Shown: one piece after another, positions 11,383-22,800 of the stretch | Layout: every line of letters begins with the position of its first letter | Position numbering within the stretch: the first letter of the stretch is position 1 | NCBI GenBank assembly: GCA_004352715.1 | Contig: SCFE01000042.1 | Location: forward strand, 913,202-977,201 | DNA length: 64,000 nt | DNA from: Hofstenia miamia | Lineage: Eukaryota; Xenacoelomorpha; Acoela | Direction of reading: 5' to 3' | The notes under the pieces: generated by a model | Database searches by the model: none | Told to the model about the DNA's origin: nothing | The model's input: the letters and a program-made list of their open reading frames with translations, nothing else | Made by a program: the position numbers and the translations under genes

Positions 11383-12570
11383 TTAAAAGACTTGCTTCAT
11401 ATCGGGATCTAAAATGAGATTTTGTTACAAATATATATTTAAATGAGAATGCGCCTTTTATTACATTGCAATCTAAAGTATTTTCCATAATACGTACTAT
11501 CAGCTTATTTGGAGATTTACATTTTAACAGCGACGAGACAAACAAATTTCAAATGAGCTGGTGTCTCCCACTATTTTAAGAGAACGCAATAACAAATCTT
11601 TTTCTTCTGTACTATGCCCTATTTCAAAAAATTACTTGAAAAATTTGCAGAAATTTGATATAAACACTACAACATAAATTTTAACTGCTAATTTTATAAA
11701 TCAACTCAAATATTTCCTGTAGAATTTTGTGAACATGGTAAACTTCATCTATCGATAAATATCCATGTACAACAATAACAGGCAACTAAAATGCAATTTT
11801 TACGGGATAAGATGCATTTCAAATGATTAAACATATAAATTACTACACCTAAAATTCAACAAAATTCAAGTAAGACTAAAATATAAAGACCTTGAAATGA
11901 AAACTGTGGAGCTTTTGTAACATCATCACCAGCAACCGAAAATGCTCGGTTTAATTTTTCCTCTTGATCCTTTAGTTCTTTTTGAATCTGGGGGTCAATT
12001 GGCACTCCTTTGCTAAAATTAAGTATTAGTGAAACCTGAATCTTAGTAGATGATTAAAAAGGTTAAAAAATATGTAGGATATAATGTTGTAAGAACGTTT
12101 TCAAGTGAAATCGACATAAGACTACTCTCTGTAAGGATAGCTAAAACAGAGTGTTTTGTGCATTTTTTAAATTTAAAACGATGTATTCTATAATCAAATA
12201 TATTTGCGGGATTTAAGTTTTCGAACATAACATTCCTCATTCGTTATAGTTTCATAAACAACTAAATCTAAAAGAAATAGTTTTAGATTACTGCAGTAGA
12301 GTACTTTTTCGATTAGTGTAATTAACAAAACTATATCACACTATTTAATTTACTGCATTGTAAGCTAATTTAGTGAGTCGCCAACCAAATTGCATTATCC
12401 CATCGCAGGAATATAGTAATACTAAACAATACTTACGACTTTTTATCTGCATACTCTTTAATTTTGTCTAAATATATCTTCTGTATGGGATCGATCTTTT
12501 GCAAGGCAGCATAAGATACAGATAAATTTCTGGAAAAGCATCGACTAACCAAACCCTTAATCACAAGCAT
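11383..12570 (-). CDS. ATP5PF: Mitochondrial ATP synthase coupling factor 6 (F6 subunit)
   Basis: Coding exons on the minus strand are 12570-12437, 12012-11891 and 11408-11383. They total 282 nt, 93 residues plus stop, and all phases agree. The product is the F6 subunit of the peripheral stalk that links F1 to Fo in the inner mitochondrial membrane. Evidence is the hallmark DPIQKIYLDKIKEY helix (family: DPIQKLFVDKIREY), a conserved K-G-P-D-Q-L-L stretch, and the closing phenylalanine-rich FSFQDP segment. The first 20 residues are basic and hydroxylated with no acids (LVSRCFSRNLSVS), as expected of a mitochondrial presequence. It is somewhat shorter than the human 108-residue precursor. The last exon contributes only about 8 residues. 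Its donor site upstream (GGTCTT) is weak, but the acceptor TTTTAG and the phase fit. An acceptor CCAG ends at 12572, one base before the start codon. Confidence 0.93.
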
Positions 12571-12585
12571 TCTGGAAAAAATAAA
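12571..12585 (-). promoter_or_regulatory. 3' splice acceptor directly before the ATP5PF start codon
   Basis: On the minus strand a T-rich tract ends in TTTTTTCCAG, followed by A and the ATG. It is either the end of a 5' UTR intron or a spliced-leader trans-splice site. SMAD4 and NIP7 have the same layout. Confidence 0.6.
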
Positions 12586-13104
12586 AATATTTAGAAAAAT
12601 TGTAAAAACATTTTACGAGGTGTAAAATGGTACTAATAGACACTAGAATTTTAAACACTAAGCCTAATATATTATTGAAAATAGAGTACGATAAAACAGC
12701 AGGAGCAAAACGGGAGTTCGATTTATTAAAATTCTGTTGCCCATGAAAAATTTTACAATGGGAAAACAGCAATGTATTTGAAAAACGAAATGTCTTTACA
12801 TGTTCACTCCTTTATACAAAAACACGGAAAATTTTTACGGATAAAGTAGTAATATTGATGGTTGTTTAGGTAGGTCTGTGATGATGAGGTGTACTTTGAT
12901 AAAACGATATGAAGTCTTTTACATGTTATGCGACCTTTTACATATAATTTTAGATTGTAGATTCCCGAAAAAAACGAATTAAACACTGTATATGGGTAAT
13001 GTAAGCAATGTTTAAATAATTTTTAATAAACATTAAATTTTATATATGAAGAGTAAATATTCTTAATATTAACACATTGCAGCGAGTATGAGTTCTGATG
13101 CTTA

Positions 13105-13870
13105 TCCAATTTTATGTTAAAACCCGCGTTATGCTTGGAGATACAGCTATTTCAAACTACAACGATCTTAAAAAGCTTTATGGTGGTTCTTGCCCTAGTC
13201 AGCGAACAATTTATGGATAAGAAAATAAATATGATGACAAAGAAAATGAAGAGGAAACAAGAGGACGAAAAAGAACAAGTTTGACACCTGATAACATCCA
13301 ACAAATAAAAGAAATGATTGAAAAAGACCGACACTTGACACTTCAAAGCATTACAGGTGAGTCTGTAAGAACTGTCTTGCATGATAATTTAAACAGAAGA
13401 ACTGTCTGTTCGAATTGAGTTCCACACATTCCTACAGATGAACACAAAAAACTAAGGGTGATGAGTGCAAAATCTGTCCGGAATAATCTTACAATATTGC
13501 ATGATAATAAAACACGGCTTTATGCAGTACAGGATGAAACAGTGATACCATTTGCTTCGTATAAACAAAGCATGGGTTGCCTTTGGTGAAAGCATACCAA
13601 CTGTCACGCCAACCATTGTCTAACAAAAAAAACATGTTGAGCGTTAATGGCGAAAGCTTCGCAATGATTCAACCAGATTCAACGCGTTAGTGCTGCACTT
13701 TCATAATGCAAGTCATCATGTCAAGAGAAACTAAAGCTTTTTTGGGAAAACTAGAAGTAACAACACTTTGGCAAGCCCCTTACTCTTCTGATTTGAATAT
13801 GTGGAATAGGTGGTTGTTTGTTAGACTTAAAGCGCAGCTTTAAGAATCATGTTGTTGTTCGTCAATTAAA
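13105..13870 (+). pseudogene. Decayed mariner-family transposase
   Basis: Across shifting frames the translation follows a mariner transposase in order. First comes an N-terminal helix-turn-helix region (VKTRVMLGDTAIS, then KLYGGSCPSQRTIY), then GRKRTSLTPDNIQQIKEMI and VPHIPTDEHKKLRVM (family WVPHELT). A catalytic-core remnant follows (QDET), then LHFHNASHHVK and APYSSDLNMWNRWLF (family HPPYSPDL). At least seven stops and several frameshifts make it dead. An adjacent 78-aa ORF at 14014-14250 (KVDFADAMRKYEV...) may be a different remnant. I could not define terminal inverted repeats. Confidence 0.75.
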
Positions 13871-14013
13871 AAAACCGTGGATTTAATTGTTTGCTGATAA
13901 TTGATTATAGCACCACAGTGGAATTCCTCCCATAACTACTTGTGTAAAATGACGAACTAAAAGTATAAATTACAGGCTTAAGAAGTATATGACAGCATTG
14001 GAAGAGATTAAAA

Positions 14014-14250
14014 GTGGATTTTGCCGATGCCATGAGGAAATACGAAGTAGCAGAATCCATTTGTAACATGCTCATATCGACCATTGAATACCGGATGAAG
14101 AACAAAATTGAGGATACACATACAAAGGTCCTAATGAAAAATTTTAGAGAAAAGAACATATTTCTTAAGAATGAAGGGAAAGTAATCATTTCAAAATCCA
14201 GTTTTATAAAAAGTTCAAGTCTTTGGAATGAATTATTTGCAAGTCAGTGA
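14014..14250 (+). CDS. 78-aa ORF of unknown origin
   Basis: This is a lysine- and serine-rich open frame just after the mariner remnant. It is predicted helical and contains no motif I recognise. Because it abuts dead transposon sequence, it is more likely a remnant than a gene. Confidence 0.2.
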   Translation: MDFADAMRKYEVAESICNMLISTIEYRMKNKIEDTHTKVLMKNFREKNIFLKNEGKVIISKSSFIKSSSLWNELFASQ

Positions 14251-16260
14251 CTGAAACTTATATATGGCTTTCTCTAAAAAATTAAAGTGATGACTCTGAT
14301 TTTGAAATATCAAAAGTTTTCATTGCCATACTTTCAATGACGGTGGAAAATGGTAAAGCTGTTTATGCAAGAAATATGCAGACGTTCAATGAGGAACCCA
14401 AAGACTGTATACAATAGCAAAAAGACGTATATTGTATCAGTTAGGACACCAGAATTTTGCTACAGATATGATAAATGTTACCCTTGAAAACCAACATGAA
14501 ACGTAATATTGAAAAATTTGGGTGTGATTTTAAAAGTATTCACTGTACATCGATTGCAAAAATTGCTATGAAAACATTGTTTGCGGAAATTCGACTATTT
14601 CTTGTTACTGTGATAAAACATCTTGTTGTATAATTTTTTGTCATTTTCGATGTCCTTAACCGCATTCCACTGTTGCACAAAATGCCAAAAAGTGGAAGTG
14701 AACAAAAGCTTGTAATAAAATTGCATTAATATTAGGTATTTAACAAAAGTAATGTTTGCAATCTAAACAAATACAAAAACCCACCTTAATCTATAATTTC
14801 CCTGTTTTCAAAAAACGAAAAATATAGTGATATGCTACTGCAGGGAGTAAAACAAAACAGTATATGACAAACTATATAAATTAAGCTACGTCAACAACAA
14901 TGTCTTTCTTTATTCAAAGATTAAAATACATGTGGTTGATTATCGGATTCTTGCTGGTCTATATCACTAAACAATCGTAGTTAGATATGTTATAAATTAT
15001 TTTTGGAAAAAATTACAATTACATGCACATACGTTCGACAACAGTGAGTGAATTTCTTTAAAATCATGTAGCTAGCAATGATTTTATATGAGTTTACCAT
15101 AACCGCGCATGTTATAAAGTTTACTATACCTAGTTTATACAAAGCTGGATATATAGAAACTATTCGATTAAAAGAAAATCTTCCCTGAAATTTATTTGGT
15201 AAATAAAATGCGATTTTATTGTTGACAGTGATGTTGAATCTTTACTAATACCTGTATTTGTGCATACTTTGTTTATTTCCAGATGATATGCGCATTTTTG
15301 TGTAACATCGCAAATTGAATTTAAAATTAAGAAATTTAGGTGATGATTACGACAAACATGAAAACTGAATTAGAATAAAAAATGCAGCTATGATTTGTGT
15401 AATACTAAGTTAATAGGTAATCTACTGCGTGTGAAATAGAAACTTTTTACGAAACTTACTTCTTGTTTAGTTATTCATAATAGATAAATATGAAATTTAT
15501 TCAAAGTTTAATATACATTAATCTATGCATGCTGAAAAACATTATTTCAAGCATACAATCTAATGCTATGGGAAGTAAATGTCAATAATAAACGATGATA
15601 TGCTTCAAATATTTACCATTTATTTAATTAAATTATCAAAAAATATTTTTACAGTAAAAATGCATACATGTAAATAGAAATGAACAATGGCTCAAGATTG
15701 TGATTAATTTGGCCCTTAACACACCAATTTCTCAAGAATAAATCCATCGAATGTCCATGAACACAATCTGGGTTTTCCATTTTTCTTACTTAAACATTTT
15801 TAGAAATGCAATACATATTTTTCAAATCCTAATGACTTCGACACTGAAATAAATATCTATAGTAGTAGCAGGATTAGGCATAATTATTGCAGTTTCAAAC
15901 ACAGAAATGCGTAATTTTGAGTTTGGATAAAATAGACACACTATGAGTAAGAAGCACTAAGTTTAGCGATTATAGGAAAAAAATTACTGTATTTTAAAAA
16001 TTTTATTAAAAAATTCTTGTTTTTTGAAGTGAGAAAGGAGAAACACAACTGCATAAAACGGCTGGGAGATGGCTACGAGATGCTCTATTTTTCGACAAAT
16101 TTTAATAAAGAAGATAAAACCAAGGTCAAGAAAACAGTCCAATCGGTTATGTTCGATGCTATAAAAAAACTAAATTTTACTGACAATTTTACTAATTACT
16201 GAAAAATCTATGTGAAAAACGAAAAACATGGCATTGTTATTACACAGATTAATTAGATTT
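14251..16260. other. AT-rich sequence without recognised genes
   Basis: Only short chance ORFs are present. A 61-aa frame at 16017-16202 (GDGYEMLYFSTNFNKEDKTKV) looks slightly protein-like, but it has no family match and ends just before the LINE ORF1. Confidence 0.5.
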
Positions 16261-16265
16261 CAGCT

Positions 16266-16606
16266 ATGCCCCCAATTTCGCTGTCCGACCTCAAAAATTT
16301 GAGCGATGCCCAGTTTGCCTCCGCTGTTGGTGGTCTGAAGAAAGACGCCATCATTTCGTTGTTACGCCAAGCGGTCTCTGCTCTCTCTACCTCGACTCCG
16401 TCCACCAATGATGGCCCTGGCGTCATATCATCCCTATCTGACTCCCTAACAAAGCTTTCCTCTGATGTTTCCTCTCTGCAATCCCAAATGTTCTCCTACA
16501 GTGCTGCTGCCTCGCGTTCTGTCTCATCTCTCCCCAATAATCCTGCTCCGAGTTTCACACCCGTGCTTGCTCCTCCTTCTGCTCTACCGCATCCTCCCAA
16601 GCAGTT
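16266..16606 (+). mobile_element. LINE ORF1 start, cut by a gap
   Basis: An ATG at 16266 opens 113 residues before the gap. The protein begins MPPISLSDLKNLSDAQFAS and then has a serine- and leucine-rich region with heptad-like spacing (SLSDSLTKLSSDVSSLQSQM) and a proline-rich tail. This is typical of a LINE ORF1 nucleic-acid-binding protein with a coiled coil. GC content and codon use are clearly higher than in the flanks, and match the C-rich LINE pieces at 26.9-28.4 kb and 31.3-33.1 kb. It is probably the ORF1 of that same family. Confidence 0.6.
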
Positions 16607-17606
16607 NNNNNNNNNNNNNNNNNNNNNNNNNNNNNNNNNNNNNNNNNNNNNNNNNNNNNNNNNNNNNNNNNNNNNNNNNNNNNNNNNNNNNNNNNNNNNN
16701 NNNNNNNNNNNNNNNNNNNNNNNNNNNNNNNNNNNNNNNNNNNNNNNNNNNNNNNNNNNNNNNNNNNNNNNNNNNNNNNNNNNNNNNNNNNNNNNNNNNN
16801 NNNNNNNNNNNNNNNNNNNNNNNNNNNNNNNNNNNNNNNNNNNNNNNNNNNNNNNNNNNNNNNNNNNNNNNNNNNNNNNNNNNNNNNNNNNNNNNNNNNN
16901 NNNNNNNNNNNNNNNNNNNNNNNNNNNNNNNNNNNNNNNNNNNNNNNNNNNNNNNNNNNNNNNNNNNNNNNNNNNNNNNNNNNNNNNNNNNNNNNNNNNN
17001 NNNNNNNNNNNNNNNNNNNNNNNNNNNNNNNNNNNNNNNNNNNNNNNNNNNNNNNNNNNNNNNNNNNNNNNNNNNNNNNNNNNNNNNNNNNNNNNNNNNN
17101 NNNNNNNNNNNNNNNNNNNNNNNNNNNNNNNNNNNNNNNNNNNNNNNNNNNNNNNNNNNNNNNNNNNNNNNNNNNNNNNNNNNNNNNNNNNNNNNNNNNN
17201 NNNNNNNNNNNNNNNNNNNNNNNNNNNNNNNNNNNNNNNNNNNNNNNNNNNNNNNNNNNNNNNNNNNNNNNNNNNNNNNNNNNNNNNNNNNNNNNNNNNN
17301 NNNNNNNNNNNNNNNNNNNNNNNNNNNNNNNNNNNNNNNNNNNNNNNNNNNNNNNNNNNNNNNNNNNNNNNNNNNNNNNNNNNNNNNNNNNNNNNNNNNN
17401 NNNNNNNNNNNNNNNNNNNNNNNNNNNNNNNNNNNNNNNNNNNNNNNNNNNNNNNNNNNNNNNNNNNNNNNNNNNNNNNNNNNNNNNNNNNNNNNNNNNN
17501 NNNNNNNNNNNNNNNNNNNNNNNNNNNNNNNNNNNNNNNNNNNNNNNNNNNNNNNNNNNNNNNNNNNNNNNNNNNNNNNNNNNNNNNNNNNNNNNNNNNN
17601 NNNNNN
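16607..17606. other. Assembly gap (1,000 N)
   Basis: Exactly 1,000 N, inside or between two LINE pieces. Confidence 0.99.
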
Positions 17607-17608
17607 AC

Positions 17609-18016
17609 AAATCACTGGTTTTTGGTAACATTAATTATGGCGTAGAAGTTTACGGATGTTCTCATCCTTCTGTGTTACAGAGAATTGATCGCGCGCAGAA
17701 AAAAGCCATCAAGTTCAACATAATAGCTTCATTCCAGCCTATCGCAGAAATTATTATTCAGAAAGACAGGAAATTAATCATGAAAATTCTAAAGAATCCA
17801 GATTGTCACCCATTAGCAGATCTCATACCCTCACGAAGTATCTACAGTGAATCAAGGCTCCGAAACCGGCTTCCTCCAACAATCACAGTGCAGCATTATC
17901 AAAATCTCTCTATCTTTCCAAATCGGGCGCTTAAATTAAGTTAAATTGATTTTTAAATCTAGATGTTATTTCTTGATTTCTAATTTAAGACTTTTGTTGT
18001 TGTTGTTGTTGTTGTT
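17609..18016 (+). mobile_element. LINE 3' end with (GTT)n tail
   Basis: Bases 17609-17944 encode a 111-residue C-terminal LINE segment (NYGVEVYGCSHPSVLQRID, then AQKKAIKFN) ending in TAA. The pattern Y-G-x-x-V-Y-G, followed by an L-x-x-I-x-x-A-Q-x-x-A stretch, is the post-RT region of non-LTR elements. A short 3' UTR leads to a (GTT)n run at about 17994-18016, a typical LINE tail. The AT-rich codon use differs from the ORF1 on the other side of the gap, so the two pieces may belong to different elements. Confidence 0.65.
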
Positions 18017-18218
18017 ATACAGCCTATGCGAATTACAAATGCTTCGCTTTCATTTCAATTTTATTCATTATCGTTTCTCTTGAAATCTGATACAAAATCA
18101 TTGTCATTATCTTCCAAATCATTAATTTTTGTCATACAATTACAAGTATCAAACATTTCATATTAACCTTCTGTCCTTTATGTGAAGGTTTCATTTCTTT
18201 CCTTGTGAGGTATTCTGT

Positions 18219-18460
18219 TTAACACTTTGACTACGCACCACGAGTATACTCGCGATAACCGTTTGTTCTCTGCGTACGTTCCGCGAGTCCTATCGAGGTG
18301 GCGAAACATTGACATATGATATGCCCAAATCCATCAACACACAAGATTATGATAAAAATAAAACCACCCCAAAGCCTACGTATCCAGGCCATTTCCAGTT
18401 AGTGCTGAGCACACCCACTGGGAACATTGGGGGAACAGGGGAACGTAGTCAAAGGGTTAA
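18219..18460. mobile_element. Short MITE flanked by TTAA (piggyBac-like)
   Basis: TTAA at 18219-18222 is followed by CACTTTGACTACG. The other end reads CGTAGTCAAAGGG followed by TTAA at 18457-18460, so the terminal inverted repeats match at 12 of 13 bases. TTAA duplication and CCCTTTG-like ends are characteristic of piggyBac-derived MITEs. The 234-bp interior is CpG-rich compared with its surroundings. No transposase is encoded. Confidence 0.75.
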
Positions 18461-19144
18461 AGAATTTATCTTCTTTGTGCGTAGTAAAATCTAAAAAAGA
18501 TAATTTAATTTATTTCGTTTTTGCGGGGTGGTAGGCTTTTTGAGCCAACGCCTTGCTGAGGTGATGAATCAAAAAATGTGTTGGAAATATATTAGTGCCC
18601 CATTTTGAACTACAAGCACTGTAGTATATAATTTCTAATATTCGATTCTTGTTAATAACTATATATTTAGAATGTAAAAATGAAAATAAGTTTCATGCAC
18701 TAACGATGTTCAAATACAATTAAAGAAAAAATCATTTTTAAGCGTTTCTAAGTCGCAATTAGTAGGAATTCTATAGGAGCAGCTATCCTCTACTTGTTCA
18801 GATTCGCTGTGCCTATGTTATTAATTAATAATCAAATAAATGTTCATTACGAGGAATAAGCATTAGACTAAAATAAAAGGGAAATAACGAGATTATAAAT
18901 AAGTTCCCCATTTCCAGTTATTCCAAATGATATATTGTTAAATATATCTTATCTAAAAGAAATTTCCTTGTTTAAATGAATGCAATGAAGTACATTATAA
19001 ATTATAATTCGTAGCTTTTCTAAAGAAATTTCGATTATTTAAACACTGAAGTCAAAAGTTGAGTTATTTTTGAAAAACTTGCCAGCCATATTTACTGACT
19101 CATTATCACAAAAAACTTGAATAAGCCAGTATTTAAGTTAAAAA

Positions 19145-19146
<2 letters not shown>

Positions 19147-19179
<33 letters not shown>

Positions 19180-19799
19180 TTNNNNNNNNNNNNNNNNNNN
19201 NNNNNNNNNNNNNNNNNNNNNNNNNNNNNNNNNNNNNNNNNNNNNNNNNNNNNNNNNNNNNNNNNNNNNNNNNNNNNNNNNNNNNNNNNNNNNNNNNNNN
19301 NNNNNNNNNNNNNNNNNNNNNNNNNNNNNNNNNNNNNNNNNNNNNNNNNNNNNNNNNNNNNNNNNNNNNNNNNNNNNNNNNNNNNNNNNNNNNNNNNNNN
19401 NNNNNNNNNNNNNNNNNNNNNNNNNNNNNNNNNNNNNNNNNNNNNNNNNNNNNNNNNNNNNNNNNNNNNNNNNNNNNNNNNNNNNNNNNNNNNNNNNNNN
19501 NNNNNNNNNNNNNNNNNNNNNNNNNNNNNNNNNNNNNNNNNNNNNNNNNNNNNNNNNNNNNNNNNNNNNNNNNNNNNNNNNNNNNNNNNNNNNNNNNNNN
19601 NNNNNNNNNNNNNNNNNNNNNNNNNNNNNNNNNNNNNNNNNNNNNNNNNNNNNNNNNNNNNNNNNNNNNNNNNNNNNNNNNNNNNNNNNNNNNNNNNNNN
19701 NNNNNNNNNNNNNNNNNNNNNNNNNNNNNNNNNNNNNNNNNNNNNNNNNNNNNNNNNNNNNNNNNNNNNNNNNNNNNNNNNNNNNNNNTATATATATAT
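19147..19799. repeat. (TA)n microsatellite around a 607-N gap
   Basis: (TA)n runs flank N positions 19182-19788 on both sides. The gap lies just before the first visible RAPGEF exon and may hide an upstream exon. Confidence 0.95.
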
Positions 19800-19830
19800 A
19801 CTTGAATTCTTTTTGATGTATGCATTTTAG

Positions 19831-22800
19831 AAGTAATGATATTCCGGATTGTTGGTATGTGTTATTATCAGGTGCAGTCTATTTATCAGGTCAGATGTAT
19901 CTTGCTTCCAGTAGTTTTGGAAAATTGGTAACACCGTCTGGTACTCGGGGAGAAACGTGTTATGTTTTGGTAGCTGCACATTTATTAGTGCTTCCTTATC
20001 CAGCAAAGGGATGTAAAAAGAACGATGTACGATTAACAGCTTTACGGCAAGCAGAGTGGAGAGTTTCGCGTTGGCGGTCATGTGATGCGCGTTGGCGGTC
20101 ATGTGATGCAATTTCTACTAACTGCAGTAGCTATAGTGGTGCTTCGTCTTCTGAAGAGGAAAGTGATGATGAATCATTTCCTTATGCTTCCGATCCTCTG
20201 AAAGATGCCTTAAATAAACTGCCACCTGAAAGGTTTTCTTTTATTAATTTCAATACAGAGTTAGTTTTTCAATTTTTTGTTTCTGAACTTTATTGATCGC
20301 CAAATTTGTTCGGGTTTTCTACTTTTTCTGAACTCACTATAGTAGTTCCTGTTCGCCTGTAGAAACTTGATGTATTTGAAATTTCTCCTTTAATATTATT
20401 TTCTTTAAATTTAGAACTCCTCAAGATGTTGGCTTTATTTATTCTGAATTATCACGACTAGGAGTTTTATCACGATTTCCTCCCATAACAAAACGTGATC
20501 TTAGTAGACGCGTGCGTTTAGCTGTGGTTCCCACAATTGGTACATTAATACTTGGTCACAAAGAACCTCTGGATGCGTGGACAGTTTTGCTAGCTGGTGC
20601 AGTGCAAGTGACTTATAACGACGGCTCTATGAAACATTTTCATCCCGGTTATTGCTTCGGCGGCATTGATCAAAGGTCTAGATTTATTTAAGTTTTTTTA
20701 CTTTGCATTACCAAAAACAAAAAAAGGAAACGCAAAATATTATATTCCCGTTTGATGACACTATTAATAATATTTTTAAATATTTTGTGGTTATACTTGA
20801 GATAATACTTAGGCCGATGGCTCTAAAACTTTATGCCGAATTCTTTCCAGATGTTGGCTCTTCACGGGCGCAGATTTGGCTAAAAAAACTAATTCTTAAT
20901 ATAAAAATTTAGCAGAGATAACTAAATAATTCTGCATTCAATAACAAAAGATCTGCACTCTTTTAGTTCTTAAGGGGTACCCCCACAGAAAATCAATTTT
21001 CTCATATTTGAGGTTATGTTAAAAAATAATGGTATGCATGTAATAACCGAAGGTTGTAACGTTGAAAAAACAATCGGAAATTTGGTTGCCATGGGAACTT
21101 AATACAAAGGAAATAAAAGAATATACTTTGTGGCAATTTTTTTCAGGTGATGTGAATCATTTATATAAGCAAACCATATATCATATTAAAGCTAATTAGG
21201 GGCCCTATGCAACCACAGAGAGATTTTGTTCAATTTATGAAATGATAAGTAGTAGTATGCATAAATTTGCATTTTTAATTAGTACTCAGCTCATTAAATA
21301 TGCGTAAACCAATTTTCTAAAAAAATAACAACATAAAATCTTTCTGTAGTTGCATAGATCAATGGGTGTACTATATACATGCCAAATTTGATGTTGGTAC
21401 TCCTTTCCTTCTTGAAGATTTTTTTGCCAAAAATTTGCAAAATGCAAGAAAACGAAAAGTGGAGAAAAACACAGTTAAAGTGCATTTTTTGCAAAAAAAT
21501 GCCAAAATGCAAGAAAACGAAAAGTGGAGAAAAACACAGTTAATGTGCATTTTTAACAAAAATAAGCCAAACTGTCAGATATTTTCACATTTTTCATGAA
21601 ATTTGGATGTATTTTCTGAAAAATTATTTTGGATATGTTTAAAGAAGTATATTTTGACTAAATTTAATAAATAAAAAAATGTTACAATTTATAGTATTTT
21701 GGTAAATTTTCTGTGGGGGTACCCCCTTAATATATTAAAAATCCTATAAATTCTAAATATTTTAATGTTTGTAACAGAAGCTCTGCTTCGGGGTGAAATA
21801 TATTTTACGATATACAGACAGGACGTTTTCATCCGCTTCGTAAATATGTATACATATACGATGCATAATGTTTAGATATCCGAAATCACTAGCAGCATTG
21901 ATTAATCACGTTTACCACGCTTAGCATGCGTGGACAATTGTTTTACTACATTAAATCTTTTAAAAGCTCCATTAAGACATTAGAATTAGATATATAGGAA
22001 CAGTTCTATGGAACAAGTTGATTAATGCACAATTTTAAATAGCAAGTAGTAAATAAAGTTTTCATTGTGCTAAGCAGGTATAATGAAATCGATTATTGCA
22101 ATGGTTTGACAGCACTTTTGCAATGTGGCTACAAATATTAATTATGGTTTGATTTTAAAATTAGCTGCAGCATACTCATATTGGAGTAGTGCTGTTTGTG
22201 TTTAAAATAGTGTAGTCGACCTATCCACATCGCGCTTAGATGTAGGCCTACATTTAGCTTTTTTATGAGGGATTTTTTGCGTGAAATTGCAATCCACATA
22301 TAAACAAAGTTTAATCATTGTCAGTAGTCCTCATATCTGACAAGAATGTATGCTGTACAATGGACAGAATATTAGAAGATAATGTTTTGCGAAGTATCAT
22401 TGTGCAAGTCATCTAAACTCATAAGTTATTTAGTTAAATATATTTTTTTGGGACATCAATGTTATGAGTTAATAGAAATTCATTTTCCGTAGTGAAAGCC
22501 TGTTTACCAAGTGAACGAATACACTCTCTACTTTTTTATGTGACCCACAAATGCTTTATCCCCGTATTATACAGATGTTGATGTTTAGACCACAAATAGT
22601 CGTGCTATAAGAATTTAAGGTTCGTTTGATCAGAAGTAAAGTTCAGGGAAACTGGGTTAACTAGTCGGAATCGAAAATTTTTCATAGGATAATGAAAAAT
22701 AATCTTCTTCGGCCGATATCTGTCATTTACTTTATACTTCTTTTAGCATATTTATTGATAAATAATCATGCCTAGATCTAGTTAACATTTAAATATATAA

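Noticed and set aside
21294-21599. ORFs inside the TTAA-flanked element as a transposase
   Set aside because: They arise from the 65-bp internal repeat (KRKVEKNTVKVHF-type residues) and show no transposase motif.
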